Shown here: positions 27,401-40,877 of the stretch, piece after piece
Position numbering within the stretch: the first letter of the stretch is position 1
Layout of the letters: each line of letters begins with the position of its first letter
Made by a program: the position numbers and the translations under genes
Assembly: GCA_008360975.2 (NCBI GenBank)
Contig: CM039184.1
Span: 55,766,797 to 55,830,796 of the forward strand
Direction of reading: 5' to 3'
Origin: Lichenostomus cassidix
Taxonomy: Eukaryota > Chordata > Aves > Passeriformes > Meliphagidae
DNA length: 64,000 nucleotides
Notes under the pieces: generated by a model
The model's database searches: none
Seen by the model: only the letters and a program-made list of their open reading frames with translations
What the model was told of the DNA's origin: nothing

Positions 27401-28149
27401 GCCTAGTTAAAACCAAGCTTTACTAAACATTCACCTTGGAATAAGTGACAAAAAATGGTGAAAGGATGACCAAATAAAATATTATTTTGCAGATATAGAG
27501 CTGAGTAATGAAACAAGAACACAAAGATCTTTATTTTTTACCTGCAGTCAGACAAGTTCGGATGAAACTTCTGGAAGAACAAATACTTGTCCACATAAAT
27601 ATTCTGGGAGGATCAAGGTTTTCAGTTATACAAAAAAAGAACCCAAATTCAGCCAGAAGCTTGACATTAGCTCAGTTTCCCCTTTTCTTAAAGATAAAGC
27701 TACCCCAAGATGTGATAGATTTATAATCCCTAAAAAGAAGTTCTCTTGGACAAATAACAAAGTAGAACAAATCCCCTGTAACTAGAGCAAATTCAAAAGT
27801 ATTGAGACATGTTTAAAAAATCACCTGAAAACAAATCTGTCCCATACCTGCTAAGCCCCTAGAGGCTACAACCTTCCTTGGAGGTAATTTTTCTTACCCA
27901 GAAATTGTCCAAACTAAATAGAGTCTGTATAACCACCTCAACAAATTCTTTCTGTTCCCTCTGAGACATAACTATTTGAGTATTAATGTTACTCTAACTT
28001 AACCCTAACTCTTTTACAAATTTGTTTCCTGTAGAAATTCACTATGTTTTCTTTCTCAGACTCTCCCTCACCCTCCTAAAAAGGCAAGAGTTTTTCTCAT
28101 CAGGTAGTAAAGAAATCACTTATTGTAAAAATCTTATTATTTCACACTG
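24469..28149. other. Intergenic, no gene seen
   Basis: AT-rich unique sequence. Several short open frames exist on both strands, none with a recognisable product. Confidence 0.6.
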
Positions 28150-28380
28150 ACACTTTCTCCCAGGTGAACACAGTTAACTGCTCCCAGGGGAATTTCCCCC
28201 CTCTCCCTATGGACTTCACCTGAGCAGAGGGCAACACCCAGAGCAATAGAGACAGGTAGCTACTCTCTCTGTGCCTCAGACACAGATTTATTAACAGAGC
28301 ATAACATAGAGTAAACTGTGCACAAAAAGTTCAATTGACTATCATAATAGGCCTGGTTATAGCACTAAGCTTGGATAATC
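28150..28380 (-). mobile_element. Possible degraded LTR, minus strand
   Basis: Read on the minus strand, this stretch has an AATAAA followed by a mixed GT-rich and CT-rich segment and then a GC-richer part (about 28170-28285). That order resembles the R-U5 end of an LTR. A GCTATAACC near 28355 could be a remnant TATA element. I could not find convincing TG/CA termini or a target duplication. It could equally be unique sequence with a chance polyadenylation motif. Confidence 0.25.
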
Positions 28381-28447
28381 AGGTTAGATAAAAATAGTCT
28401 TTGTGTTCTATTTTCTAATCTGAAATGCATCTGTTTTAGAAGAAGGC

Positions 28448-28465
28448 AAAAAAAAAAAAAAAAAA
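28448..28465. repeat. Poly-A run, 18 bp
   Basis: Eighteen consecutive A residues about 20 bp before the ERVL-type LTR. It may mark a pre-existing A-rich site; no retroposed gene body precedes it. Confidence 0.95.
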
Positions 28466-28485
28466 GGAAACACCTTGATTTTAGC

Positions 28486-29065
28486 TGTGCTGGTTTCATC
28501 TGGGGTAGTGTTAACTTTTTTCCCAGTGGCTCATGTGAGGCTATGTTTTGGCTTTATGCTGAACACAGGGTTGATAATACAGAGGTGTTTTTGTTATTGC
28601 TGGACAGGGCTTACACAGAGCCAAGGCCTTTTCTGTTTTTCATACAGCCACACCGGCAAGGAAGTTGGGTGTACATGGGAAGCTGGGAGGAGATACAGCC
28701 AGGACAGGTGAACCAAACTGACCAAAGGGACATTCCAGACCATGTGTCATCCTGCTCTGTATATAAAGTCAGGGGAAAAAGTAGGGGACACTTGAAGTCA
28801 TGGTGTTTGTCTTCCCAAGTCACCATTATGTGTGATGGGGTCCTGCTCTCCTGTGGATGGCTGAGCACCTGCCTGTCCATGGGAAGTAGCAAATTTATTC
28901 CTTGTTTTGCTTTGCTTGTGTGCATGGCTTTTGCTTTCCCTATTAAATTGTCTTTATCTCAACCCATGAGTCTTCTAACTTTTACCCTTCCAATTCTCCC
29001 TAGTCCCACTGGCGGAGGAGTGAGTAAGTGGCTGTGTGGGCCTTTGTTGCTGACTGGGCACCACA
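28486..29065 (+). mobile_element. ERVL-type solo LTR, about 580 bp
   Basis: The sequence begins TGTGCTGGTTTCATCTGGGG and carries the hallmark order of avian ERVL LTRs: 'agccaggacaggtgaaccaa' near 28695, a TATA box TATATAAA at 28760-28767, an ATTAAA polyadenylation signal at 28942-28947 followed by 'tgtctttatctcaaccca', then a U5 with 'cccactggcggaggagtgag'. It closes near ACCACA at 29065, where intact relatives also end. I found no clear 5 bp target duplication, so the ends have diverged or the right boundary is a few bases off. No internal retroviral genes adjoin it. A 180-codon open frame (28543-29085) lies across it and is not a gene. Confidence 0.88.
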
Positions 29066-31928
29066 AGCCCTCATTTAGGGAATGATTAGCTTGTGTTTTG
29101 CATTCCTCAGCTCTTGTACTGGGTAATTCTTTGAATATATTTTCCTTTGCTCTGATTCTTTTGAAGATGCCACGTTACAGTTTTTTTTAAATTCTGTTTT
29201 GGGTTTGCTTCATTGTTTTGTTGTTCGTTGGGGTTTGTTTAACAATAAATCTGCTGATACTGCCTAAAAGCCCACAGTATGTGCTGGAGATAGGAGCATT
29301 AGTTATGTTAGAGGCAAGTGAGCAGATCTTCAAACAACCTTTCTAGAAACTCCAGGATCCCCACTCCTCCTCAGTGAGAGATGCAAAAGGAATACTGGAT
29401 CACTTAATATTTTGAGGAAAGATGATTTCTAAGTCATAATTTCTTAAGCAAGTTATATCAAAATTAAAAGAAATATCTCCAAAATGAAACTTCAAGAAGC
29501 TTATGTAGCTTAGAGGTTTGTACAGGTTGTACCAAGAGGATTTCCTTACAACCTCTTTCTCTAGCTACTCTTGCCTGTCATTTATACAAAGAAGCTGTAT
29601 TTCTTCTCAATAGGCAGTAGGAAAAACTGTCATAATGACCCTTTCTTTGCATACTTTTGCCCCACCAGTAAGACCCCATTCACCCATGTCTCTAATTTCT
29701 GTCATATTTATAAGAAGGAATGTGAAGGAAGAAAAATGTGTAAGCATATGTTTCAATACTCCTTTCTTTTGACTTTAATTTTCATACTGAGTTTTGCCTG
29801 CATGACAAGGAATTTCTTCTGGGTTTTTTGTATGTACATATATATGTGGCTTTGTTTCTAGGACAGAAAAATCTGCTGCAGGTGATCTGGATTCTTCACA
29901 GAATTGAACTGTTTCTTCACCTTCAAAGGTGGTTTTGTTTGTTTTCAATGTTACAAAGTGGCATTTTAAGGAAGCATATTGGCTCAGAAAGATTTGTTTT
30001 ACATGCATTTCTTTGCTCCATGGCATGTTATTACTTGGCTGAATACCTCTGTAACTAAGAGGAAATGTATTTCCAGATGATCAAAAGGGTGACCATTTTC
30101 CCATGTCTACTATCTCCACCATTGTTTAAGTTTCTATCTTTAGATAAACCTATTACCTCATTTTTCTCTGCTTTTAGTCAGAGCACAGATGTGCTTCCCA
30201 GACTAAATTCTAGCTGTAGATGGAATAGCCAATTCCCATGTCAGACAGAACAGCTGAACATCATATACTGGGAAATGTAAATGAGAAAAGCAAAATCAAA
30301 TAGCTAGGAGCTGAATAGGTGCACTGCCTGTTTGGTGACCAGTCATTTATCCATGCAAGGTCTTATCATGAGGGCCAATCTGAGTTCAAGTTTCTGCTTT
30401 GTTTGTTTCTCCAGCTTGCTCTTGTTTCATGCCTTCCCTGTGGCTTTTGTCCTCTACTGTGTGTATGTTTATCATCTCATCCTGGACATGGTTCTTGTAT
30501 TATCTATTACATAAGTAACAGCAGCATTATTTTATTAGCAAACTCCAAGGTTTCAATTCTAGTGAAACAAATAAAATGCATCCCAAATAATATATCATGT
30601 ACAAAATGGTTGATAGAAGTTGTGTAATAATATTGAACACTTAATGTGAAACTCTCTTCATGTCAAGACATCCTTGGATGACATTGATTTGTCACATACC
30701 GTGTAAGACTGTTTATGAAAACTTTGATCAGAAGTACTCAAATTTAAGAAACAATCAGGCCACAGATGGTAGTTAATCTAGTCTTTGACTAAATTAATTG
30801 GTTTCATAACTGGGTACGCATGGAGCTCTTTAAACATTAATCACAGTCCTCTTAGATATCTTTAACAAGAGAAAGTATGGCTGTTCTAACCAAATGCTTT
30901 GTGAAGCTGAAAATAACTGGAGAGTGTGTGTCCTAGGAAAAAAACCCAAACCTCAGAATGCTGTGATTGTATTTAGTCCTCCAGATACAAGAAATAGCAA
31001 GATGAAAATCGGCATGTTTAGTTAATTTTAAGAAACGCTTTGTAACTGCATAGAGGTAGGAAACTTGTTACTGTTATCCTTTCACTGGGCACTGAATTAC
31101 TTTAAATATTTGAGAGAGAACATTTTTTATCAGTTTCCCCTACATTTAACCAACTGTCCACATATGAAAATAAGGGAAAGGAGTTTTAGTTACTAAATGT
31201 ACAACCTTTCCTGTGCGGGAGTGTGCAGATCTTGTTGAAGTTCTGACATATCTGGCTAGGGAGCCTTTGTGAGGAGAATGGTGATAACCAGGGTGAAAAC
31301 ATGATAGGTGTGGTAAGGGAAATAGATAAGCACTAGAATACCAGTGAATGGGGATTTTGCACTTGTGAATTTGTGCACTTGCACAGCACTCTACAGGTAA
31401 AGTTACTTGAGCATCCTAGCAAGTTGTGCTGACCTGGATTGGTTTCTATCTGATGAGCCAAGTCTGTCCTAGCTCATCAGGTGGTTTGGGGAAGACAATT
31501 TTTCACATATTCACAAGTTTCTGTCTATCAGCCTACAGAGCTGTACAGAGCTACACAAGAATTTCTCAGCAGCAGACCAAGTTCCTGTCTTTCCAGCTGG
31601 ACCTGGGAAGGCTATACCAAACAGTAAAGCACCTCCACTGAAAGTCCTAATATGCCTGAATGAACAGTGAAAGTTCTGTCATTTAGACTCTATTTATATT
31701 CCATCTAGTATGCTCTTCCTATCTTTTCCTGCCCTACAAAGGAAATGCAAGATGTTTTAAAATTTAATATTTTCACTGAAAAGAAATATTGATCCTAGCA
31801 GTAAAAAATCTTTTTTTCCAATAATCTGTTGCCAGTAATCATGCAAAAAAGTTGTACAATGTCCATGTGGAAATGAACCTGAGATTTATTTTAGAAGTAG
31901 CACTCCATGTATAGAAACCATTCACAGC
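29066..31928. other. Intergenic, no gene seen
   Basis: AT-rich unique sequence without a supportable gene or repeat. Confidence 0.6.
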
Positions 31929-32050
31929 GGACAAGGCCACTGCTAAAGAACTTAATGAGTTCTTTGCATCAGTGTTGGACGTGGGAGACAACAGGGAGAC
32001 CCTCATGCTGAACCTTTTATTTTTGGAAGGCGGGAATTTGGCAGAGGAGT
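31929..32050 (+). mobile_element. Decayed LINE fragment, probably CR1
   Basis: The translation DKATAKELNEFFASV at the start (31929-31973) matches the region ahead of the reverse transcriptase domain in CR1-type LINEs, where a 'K...LNEFFASVF' string is usual. The following bases are degraded and the right limit is a guess. Another non-LTR family is possible. Confidence 0.5.
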
Positions 32051-35000
32051 TATCAAGAGTTATAAGAGAGTGAAATCAAAGTGGTTATGGAACAAGTTGC
32101 TAAAATAAACACTAAAAATAAATCACCATGCCTTGAGTAATCAGTTGAGTTCTAAAAGAATTCCAGACTGAAATAACAAAATTACTAGGGCACGTGTGTG
32201 AGATCTTACAGTTTGTTGGAACATGATGGCTGGGTATAGTCTCCCTAGAATTTTTCTGCCTTCCAAATAAGTAAAAACTGGGGGAAAAAAGCAACCAACC
32301 GTAAATCAAGATCAACGTTGCTTTGGATTCTAAAAGCTTATGCAATTTCGACAATGAGCCTGTAGCTAAATCTATTCCAGTTTCATAGACCTGTAGATAC
32401 AATAATAAAAGATTAGACACTACTTGAATCATCAGCAACAAATGGTGTTGGCTTAAGACATTCAGAGCACTTCCTTTAACCCTCCAGTCTGTAAGATTAT
32501 TTGAATCTCACTAGAATCTATATTAAGGCAGCTATGCCTGATTGGCAAATGTTGAGAAAAAGCTAATTGTGAGAATGCATAAAAGGCTAACAATACAAGA
32601 AATAGTCTAAATAGGAAGGGCTTATTACAAGGGTATGAAAAGTACTCAGTATGAAACCTTGTCAGCCAGGTCTGATGAAGTGATGGTACAGTCTTGGCTT
32701 ATAAAAATATTTGTGTAACACTTAAGCAGCTAATTTTTAGTAGTAAAACACTACAGTTAAGATGGAGTTTCTACCTTAAAGAACAAAACATTGTCAGCTC
32801 TAATGCTTGCATTATGAATTCTGTTTTTTCTTTAAGCCCGAGACTCTAGAATCAGAAGACAGGAGCCTTTTGGCTTTTATTTGAAAGAGTTATTCAGCCC
32901 TAAGCAGAAAGGTAAGAAAAAATGCAAAATGGAAAGTAATAGACTAGAGAGAATGGATGGAGAAGGAATAGATTTGAATCACTGTGGCACTGGGCTGAAA
33001 CTTGAAGGAGCAAGATTGTAGCATTGCTCTGAAGTGCCGCACATCAGCTTCTCAGCCAACCTGCTCTGCACTGTGGGGCAGTATTGCCAGGGAATATAGA
33101 CATCTAGTTGTGAAAACATCCTTCATGGCAAATGGTAGGAAATTAAACACTTAAATTTTAAACAAGAGGAGGAAAAGGAAGAAACCCTCAAAATGTTTGG
33201 GTTTTTAGGGGAAGCTGCCTTGCTTAAAACAACGAAGGAAACTATGCATCTGAACCCATGAACACTTGAACTCATGAAAGGGGTTTTTCAAGGATGATCA
33301 AATTATGGGAAAGGACAACAGCAATGTTATGCTTTTACTCATGATAATCTGCAGTAGATCATCTCTGCTGTCTACTTTTCTCAGCAGGAATCCAATGAGG
33401 AACTGCTCAGTTTGTCATATTCAGCCTACTGTGACTTCATTTTTTTATTAGCTGAGAGGCTTATTTAATGTAGTTTTAAAAAGGAATACTCAATATGAAT
33501 ATATACTTGTTCTGTTAATTTGTTTGAATTAGCCTAATATAAAAACAGTCTTTAAAAATTAATGTGAAAATGGTCAGTGTAAGAAAGTAATAAAATTTTA
33601 AAAAAACTACTTGAGAAATAACATGAACAAAAAAACCCCCAATTGTATGCATTTGATTTTCAAATCTCAGTATGAAAAAAGGGAAAATAAGAGAACATCT
33701 TGGTTATGATGAATTAACTGCCATTACAAAATAGAAATGTTATTTTCAGTACTTTTGCAGCACTACTGAGATTGATTATAACCACTTGAAAATATACTTA
33801 TTGAAAACCAGCAGACAAAATCCCAAATATTTCAAGAATGCAGTTATGTGAAGAAATCTAAGGTCACAGCACACTAAAACCCTAAACACTGTTGTAGCTA
33901 CTGAAATTAAACCCTACAACACTGATCTACCTTCTGAAAGAGTTGCATTTCAGAAATAACCAGGTCTTTTTTTTTTTCAACTTATTTTGGGTCTGAGAAA
34001 TCATGTTGCTCTCTATTTTGCTAAAAGGATAGTGAATTTCATACACAACATTCCTTCTTTTCTTTTTCTTCTACTCCTTTTCAATTCAAGAAGTTTAGCT
34101 TGAAAATGGAAGATATGGAATTGGTAGGAAAAGAGGGAAAGGGGAAATCAGTGGGGGATTCAGAACATAACCTAAACTACATGCAATTCAGCTAAAAGAA
34201 AGGATATACATAAAATTGATAAGATGAAGCTTAAAGATGTAATAAAAATAGTTGTTCTAAATCAATCCATGAATAGTTCTACTTCAAGAGGGAGCAATTC
34301 TGCAAGTGACATTACAGGAAATATACTGCCTTACCCAAGTGCCTATCACCCGTGGTGGATGCTGGTTAGGCTGGTTATAAAATTGCAGCCTATTCTGGAA
34401 ACTGCAGCTGGAAAGAGGTGCAAAGGACTCCAAAACATGAATTTCTGCAGTAAAACAAAAAACCTGTTACAGGCATACACCTTCCTCCTCACCAAATCAC
34501 ACACACATCCTGGGAAGATGCTAGAGACCCAGGAGGTGATACCCTGTGCTCTGCTTCCTGGGCAATGTCTTTCTTGGATCAGCCAGCTTGAGAACTGGGT
34601 GATTCTTAGGCAATACTCTCCCTTTCCATTTAGATTGCAATCCTTCAGGGAGAAGGAGCCACCTCCTGTGATGTTCTAATTGTGCTGTATCTTGTCACAT
34701 GCTCTGTTGGTACAACTTTCATCCAGGGAAACCTACCCAGTGTGACATTCCATACAAGGAAGGGTAGGTTTTAGGCAAAGTTTCTTCCTTAGCTTAAATA
34801 ATAATTAAGCTGTAGTTGCAACAAAAATAGCAGTGCTTGTCTTACTTAGCTTTAGCAAGTTCTTAGCTACTGTAATTCTAAGAGTCATTCATGAAAACAT
34901 AAACAGTTCTTTGTATTTTCAATTATAACACAAGTTTGGATTACCAGTGCATACTCTCATGGCTGGCTCAGTATTTCATGTCCATCTCTTATATTAAGCT

Positions 35001-36449
35001 GCAATTAGTGATCTATTCTCTCTGGGTTTAATAGCAGTATATTTTCAGCTGCAGAGTTGCTCTGGTGATGGCATACTTAAATTACTTGGCCACATGGGAA
35101 ACTTTAGAGGGAGTGAGTGACATTACTTGGCTGTGTGGAACACAGGATAACAGTTTAAATGGAAGAAAAAACAGCCGTATTTGATAGATGGTGCTACAGA
35201 GACATCACTTAGGAGTATATATTGGATTTTACCTTCACTCTAAATTTAATTTTAATAGTCAAATAATGACATGCTAAAACAGCAGTTTAATCTATAGAAG
35301 AGTAATTTGTTATTTTTTGGCATTTCAAGCTGACTGCTTTCACTAACACACCTTTTTCTGCCAGACTAGTACTGAAACAAGATATATCATCCTCATAAGA
35401 ACACATTGAGAATAATAAATATTTTAAATTAGTACTGAACAAAAGTTGCTGTTCTACTTGCTTTTTATAAGACAACACCATGGAGTCTTTCATATAGTTG
35501 TATATTAATATTTGATTTCACCTTACAAGCCTGTGTTGTTTAAAGTCCCATTTTTCCTACCTTACTGAAACATAGCTCTGCTTTGAGGAACAATTCTATA
35601 AAGTAACAGGATTTTACTGTGATCAAGTGTACTTAGCTCACCATAAAAGTTGTGTGACTGTTTTCCTAAGAGTTTGTCTAAATACAATGCAGTCTTCATA
35701 CATGTGTGTTCTCGTGTAGCAGAACATGCATGTGATGAGATCATGGCTCCATCGCCCTTTGGCCCCAGTACCACCACATCCTTAGGCTCTAAACAGTAAC
35801 AATAAACAAAGACCTGAAAATAACCTATGAAAATTTCACCATATATTCTAAAATGGTATAAGCTGAGAGCTCTATTCATGTTTCAGTTGCCCACATAAAA
35901 CCAAGTGCATCTATTTTATAAACATTTTCTGTAGAGTTTCATTATAATGCTTGCTTGCTACAAACAAGGATAGTTTGATATATGGAAGTGACATCTCTAT
36001 TTAACTATACTAGCTGAAATAAGTAGACAGGACATGAAGAGTATTGGTGTTCTTGAAAGCCTGCCTGCTTTTTGCTGAGCTAATTAGATGATGTGATAGC
36101 TCAACTGCTCAGATACAAACTCAGATACATGCTCACATCTTTAAGAGCACTACTGCTAGAACAAAAGAATCATATTCCCACTTTTTACCTTCCTATACAA
36201 AGGACAAAGATGTTTGTAAAAAGTCTGCTTGAAATAATCATGTTTCATGTACTTCGAATTAGGTCAATAACAGGAGCAGAAATACAGGTAGTGGAATTAG
36301 CTAATGCCAATGAGATTTACAAAAGCAGACCCTGTAATTAGGAGGCAGCAGTACTTTTAATTGTATATTCTACTGAAATACACAGTCACTGAACACTAAA
36401 TATATATCCTGAGATATTCCTATATGTGTGATGTGGTTTTGGGGGTTTT
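32051..36449. other. Intergenic, no gene seen
   Basis: AT-rich unique sequence. A 151-codon + strand frame at 34224-34679 resembles no protein family I know and is treated as chance. Confidence 0.6.
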
Positions 36450-36520
36450 CCTGTGCAGAGCCAGGAGCTGGACTCAATGATCCATACGGATCCATTCCAA
36501 CTCACAATATTCTATGTACC
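36450..36520 (+). mobile_element. CR1 LINE 3' tail fragment
   Basis: The segment 'gtgcagagccaggagctgga' followed by 'tcaatgatcc' and 'ccattccaactcacaatatt' is the last part of a CR1 element, ending in ATTCTATG at 36509-36516. Only about 70 bp remain. Confidence 0.88.
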
Positions 36521-39500
36521 CTGAATTTTCAGGTATAAACAGGCAATTTCTTTCTTCATCTGTTAGATATTAGATATTAAATATATAATTATAGTCTCTC
36601 CACACATCATCATTTGTAAATTATTTTGAATTTTATATGAGCACAGGGAGGTAAAAGATCTAAACCTATAATGCTTACAAATCATACTTCTTCCCACTGA
36701 TCCAAAAGTCAATGAGCAGACCTGAAGTTGCTTCACTTTCCTGCTCTGTTAAAAAGCTCATTCTTTCACTTGTGTGTGAAATGGAACCTTTTCCAATTGT
36801 TCATATTAGAGTTTGAGCTTTCACTTTCCCTTCATTTCCCTTCATTTTCATTTAGAACTGACAACAATGCAAAGGAATGTTTGGGGTTTAATTTTCAAGG
36901 CTCACTGGGCCCCTAACCTAGATATCAGCAACATCTGGATTATGAACATGTTTTTGTGTATCTTCACACTGATTAAGGTTGTCATGAAAATTCATAGTCT
37001 AAACTACTAGATTAGGGATAATCTTTTTACCTGGGCTGTGCTGCTTGCCACCACAGACAGGGAAGTGATAGATAAAGGGCTGGCCCCTCTCTCACAGCAT
37101 TCTTGCTGTACTGCTCTACAGCTGCTGGTCCAGCTGCCTTTGCTGAAGGAAAAAGAATAGGCTGTATATCAAACTTGGAATATTGGAGATAACCGCTGTT
37201 TTGTGTTAGTATTCCCACTACTTACTAAATAACCCTTACCCAGTTTGTTAGATCCTATATCTAAATGATCATGTCAGTGTTCGTGCTGAAATATCCTCCA
37301 GTGTCATTATTTCTACCCTTCTATTTTCTGTTGCAGTATATCTTTCAAATATCAAGAATTATCTGCAATACTCATTCATGAAGCTATGACACAATTCATC
37401 ACTTAACCCTTTCTGTTTTACCAAGACACTGACAATTTCAAGGTTTACAATTGCATTCATGTGAGAGAAGAGCTCACCACTGAAAAATGTATTCACTTGC
37501 AGATTGCATCTGCAGAAGGCTTGCTACAGGGTTTTGACTGCTCTAGTTAGACTGTTTTAATTGCACTTCATCCTTGCCCCCAGTTTCCATAGAGCAGTGA
37601 CAAAGAGCCATGCAAAGCTGTCTGTACAGGAGTGAATTTCACCTTTGGGGATTAATTATAAAGAGGTTTTGGTGATGAACAATTTTGCAATGTTTCAATA
37701 AGATAGCTAAATCTCCCAAATGTGTTCAAAAATTAATTCAAAATGTCGGATTTTGATAGGGTTGTGGTATCAAACTGTAAGCACCTGTGACTATTTTAAT
37801 TTCTCTTTACCCTCAAATTAGTATGAGATGAAACATACAGGAAGAACAGCAGTAATAGTTCCTGTAGTCTCAAAAAAAAATTGTACTGGACTTTGTATCC
37901 AGAGCCATTTCTAAGTAACTGGCACTCTGATGCCATAAAAATTAGCTAGGACAGGCAGCTAAAATTACCTAAATTGAAACTATCCCTCACTGCTCCAGCT
38001 TCTGCCCTCAATCAGCCTTGGAGTTTTGATCCAACCCTTGTTCAGAAAACTGGAAATGTTTCTATAAAATCAAGTACAAATCCACATAAAAAGTAATCTC
38101 TCGGCTAGAAAGTCACATAGAGAAGAAAAACCAGTACCGTAAATGTAAAAATATCATCCCTGAAGGTTTGATGAAGCACAATCCTTGGTTTATCTGGTTC
38201 ACTTTTGTTCCAAAAAATAAAACATCTGCAAGGGAGGGAGCGGTGCAAAACTAGTCTCTACAGCATATCTGATTTCAAAGCAGTATTTTCAGAAGGATTC
38301 AGAGTTCAAAACCTAGGCAACTATAAAAATGGAGTTAAAAATGCTTTCTTTCTCCTTTTCTGCTCCTTCTCTCTGAAATCTGCCCACCAAGCTTTTTAGG
38401 TTTGTTACTTCTTTTTCCTTTCATTCCTGGAGAAGTCTCTCTAACAGGAGAAACCTTGAAACTGCAACAAAAATTATGTTAATTTCAAAAAATGAGAAGG
38501 GGGAGGTGTAGTTCCTTCTCTACTCTTTTTATTATCATAGAAACCTCAAAATAAAAGTCTTCACATTTGTGTCCCTATGAAACTGATTCATGTCACATAA
38601 GCTCAGGGATTCAGTTAAACGCCATTCATTTAAAATTCCTCTGTGTTGAATTCATTAAGCTCAATTAGCTATCTTACAGAAGAGACAAAGTTTATTTTTA
38701 TGAAATTTCTTTACAAAAAAAAAAAAAAGAAAAAAAAGAAAATGTGATCTGCCATCTGTTCCCAAAGCTTTGTTTGTTCCAGTGGAAACAGAACCAATCT
38801 TCAGATCTTCAGGGCTGTCCTCTACAAGCAATCCCTGAGTGTGTCCTTCACCCATTAAAAAAAGAACACCTTTATGAAGTTCAGAAGGAAATATCCACCA
38901 GGTAAGGCTTGCAATAGAAGCCAATGCACAATAGATTTTTTTTTAACCAGTCTTATGGCCAAAAAAAAAGAAATTACAGGAGGGATACTATTAGTTTAAA
39001 ACCAATGCATTCTCTCCAAGTAAGGTTACATTTTAGTTTGTGTGGGTTTTGTCTTCTCTGAGTTACCTCAGTTTTTGCCATTTCTTTGAGGCAAGAATGA
39101 AATTTTTTTTGCTGTTTGGAAGTCCAGTAAAAGTAAGAGACCCAAGGTACTTGTAAGAGATCTGAGGTGAAGAAGGATACTGGTAAGTTGCAGCTTATTT
39201 ATTGCTGGCTGCCATGCTGGAAAGTTAGAGGAAGCAACAGGCTGTCTTTTCACCTCCACTTCCAGTCTTGCCATTCTCCTGAAATGCTCCACTAAAAGGC
39301 AGTAAGGGCTCCACTCCTACACAGCCTTGCTTCTGACAGTCTACACAGATATGGAGAGGGATGAATAAGTGAGGAACACCTTCCCCTTCATTGTTCAAAC
39401 TTGAAGCTCTTCTGCAGTTTTGATACTTTAATGGTATCGCTGCTGTTACCTCTGCTCATACTCTAGAACAAGAAGAAAACTGGGCAAAGATGGAGTGATA

Positions 39501-40249
39501 TGGTTCTTTCCAGCCTTGTTCCTTCAACCCGTATAGGACAGTAAGGGGATAAGCAATGGTGCTTTGTCTTTTCTATGGCCTTATTAAATCCTCTTTTCTA
39601 TCACAACCTTCAAATAAACACAGAAGATGTAATTTCTTGCTGAAGTAATCCTGCTAACAAACATTGTTATGAGAAGGGGAGGATGGGGGAGGAGGAGGCA
39701 CTCAAAGACACACCAGGATCTGAGAAAACGGCAAGATCTTGATTTTTCTGTCTGGGGAATTAAAGACTGTTAATTGCTCTCTTGCAAGGCATGGGTAGCG
39801 ATTGTCACATTAGACTGGTGCGGAGGGCTATGTGTCTTGTGCTGGAGGCACGACACCAGGGTGGCTGTGCAGAGCAGCACAACCACCCATCCAAGTGGCT
39901 GTCAAACGCTCCAAGTAATCCAATCTGACGTTTGTGTGTTAACTTTCTTGCAGTTACCTTAATCTGACTTTAGCTGGTAGGTTGATAGTAAGCCTTCTCA
40001 GGCGTGCTCCCAGATGCTGAACTGAACTGATTTGGCTCCTAGTTTCCACGCCAGTCTGTTCCGAAGGGCTGGTGGGAGATAACGCTGTGTGACGCCAATC
40101 CCCAGCAAACCTCCCTGTCCGGCTGTAATTGACCAACACCCCCAGAAAAACTGGACTGAAAGCAAAGCCGTCGAAAACAGCCTGGTGGACCGGGCAGCAG
40201 TTCAGAGAACTTTGAATATCTCCCTACGGAGTGAAGCCGGCTTGCTGGC
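36521..40249. other. Intergenic, no gene seen; approach to the LCORL promoter
   Basis: No gene is visible. An A-rich low-complexity tract lies at 38715-38741. GC content rises gradually from about 39660 towards the CpG island. Confidence 0.6.
38715..38741. repeat. A-rich low-complexity tract
   Basis: A run of A residues broken by two G residues. No retroposed gene body can be recognised beside it. Confidence 0.9.
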
Positions 40250-40548
40250 TCGGCAGGCACAGCGCTGTGTGACAGCCGCGTCCGTGCTGCGGTGGCAGGG
40301 GCGGAGGGGAGCGGGCGGGCGGCAGCCCGGGGCAGGCGTGGGAGAGGGGCTGGGAGAGGCGGCGGGGGCACCTGCGCTCCAAGCAGCGCCCAGGGCAGAC
40401 CGTGGGATGAAGGCGAGCCCCGCGCCGGTTTTTGAGGTGTTCTGAGCGCGGCGCTGTGAGGCGAGGGGCGCTGGGGCCGCTAGCAGGGCCGGCTGTGCTG
40501 CTCGCTCGGGCACAAACCTCGGGGGCGGTGCCGCTCCCCTCACTCGCG

Positions 40549-40573
40549 AACTACAGCTCCCGGCGTGCCTTGC
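40549..40573 (+). promoter_or_regulatory. ZNF143 (Staf)/THAP11-type promoter motif
   Basis: ACTACAGCTCCCG at 40550-40562 fits the degenerate ZNF143 consensus ACTAYRNNNCCCR at every position, and the following GCGTGCCTTGC extends the match to the long form seen in many CpG-island promoters. It lies about 400 bp upstream of the start codon. Binding is inferred from the motif. Confidence 0.7.
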
Positions 40574-40616
40574 TGCCGCCCGCCCTGGCCGGGCTAGAGC
40601 AGGTGGCGCGCTGCCC

Positions 40617-40631
40617 TGCGGGAACTGTAGG
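40617..40631 (-). promoter_or_regulatory. Second ZNF143-like motif, opposite orientation
   Basis: On the minus strand the bases read CCTACAGTTCCCGCA, matching the ZNF143 core except for the first base. It lies about 55-70 bp from the + strand motif and points the other way. Confidence 0.45.
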
Positions 40632-40877
40632 CCGGGGCACATCGATGGGCAGCGGGGCAGTGGCGGGCAAGGAAGGGTTGTCGGTTCTCGGCCCGGTTCT
40701 CGGCCCAGCCCGCGGTCTGTGGGGGAGAACCGGGGCCCGGGCAGGGCGGGCGGCGGGGCAGGGGCGCCGCGGGGAGCGGGGACGCGCATCAGTCACCCCG
40801 CCAGGCGGCGCGCGCGCTCCCCGCGCCGGATGCTGAGGGGGGAAGGGGGGACGCGGGCGCGCGCTCGACGAGGCAAA

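Noticed and set aside
28543..29085. 180-codon open frame
   Set aside because: It lies inside the ERVL-type LTR, which is non-coding.
34224..34679. 151-codon + strand open frame
   Set aside because: It has no recognisable domain, and its length is within chance expectation for the number of frames examined.
40202..40789. 195-codon minus-strand open frame in the CpG island
   Set aside because: Very high GC content removes stop codons. Several overlapping frames on both strands are equally long and Pro/Ala/Arg-rich, with no recognisable domain.
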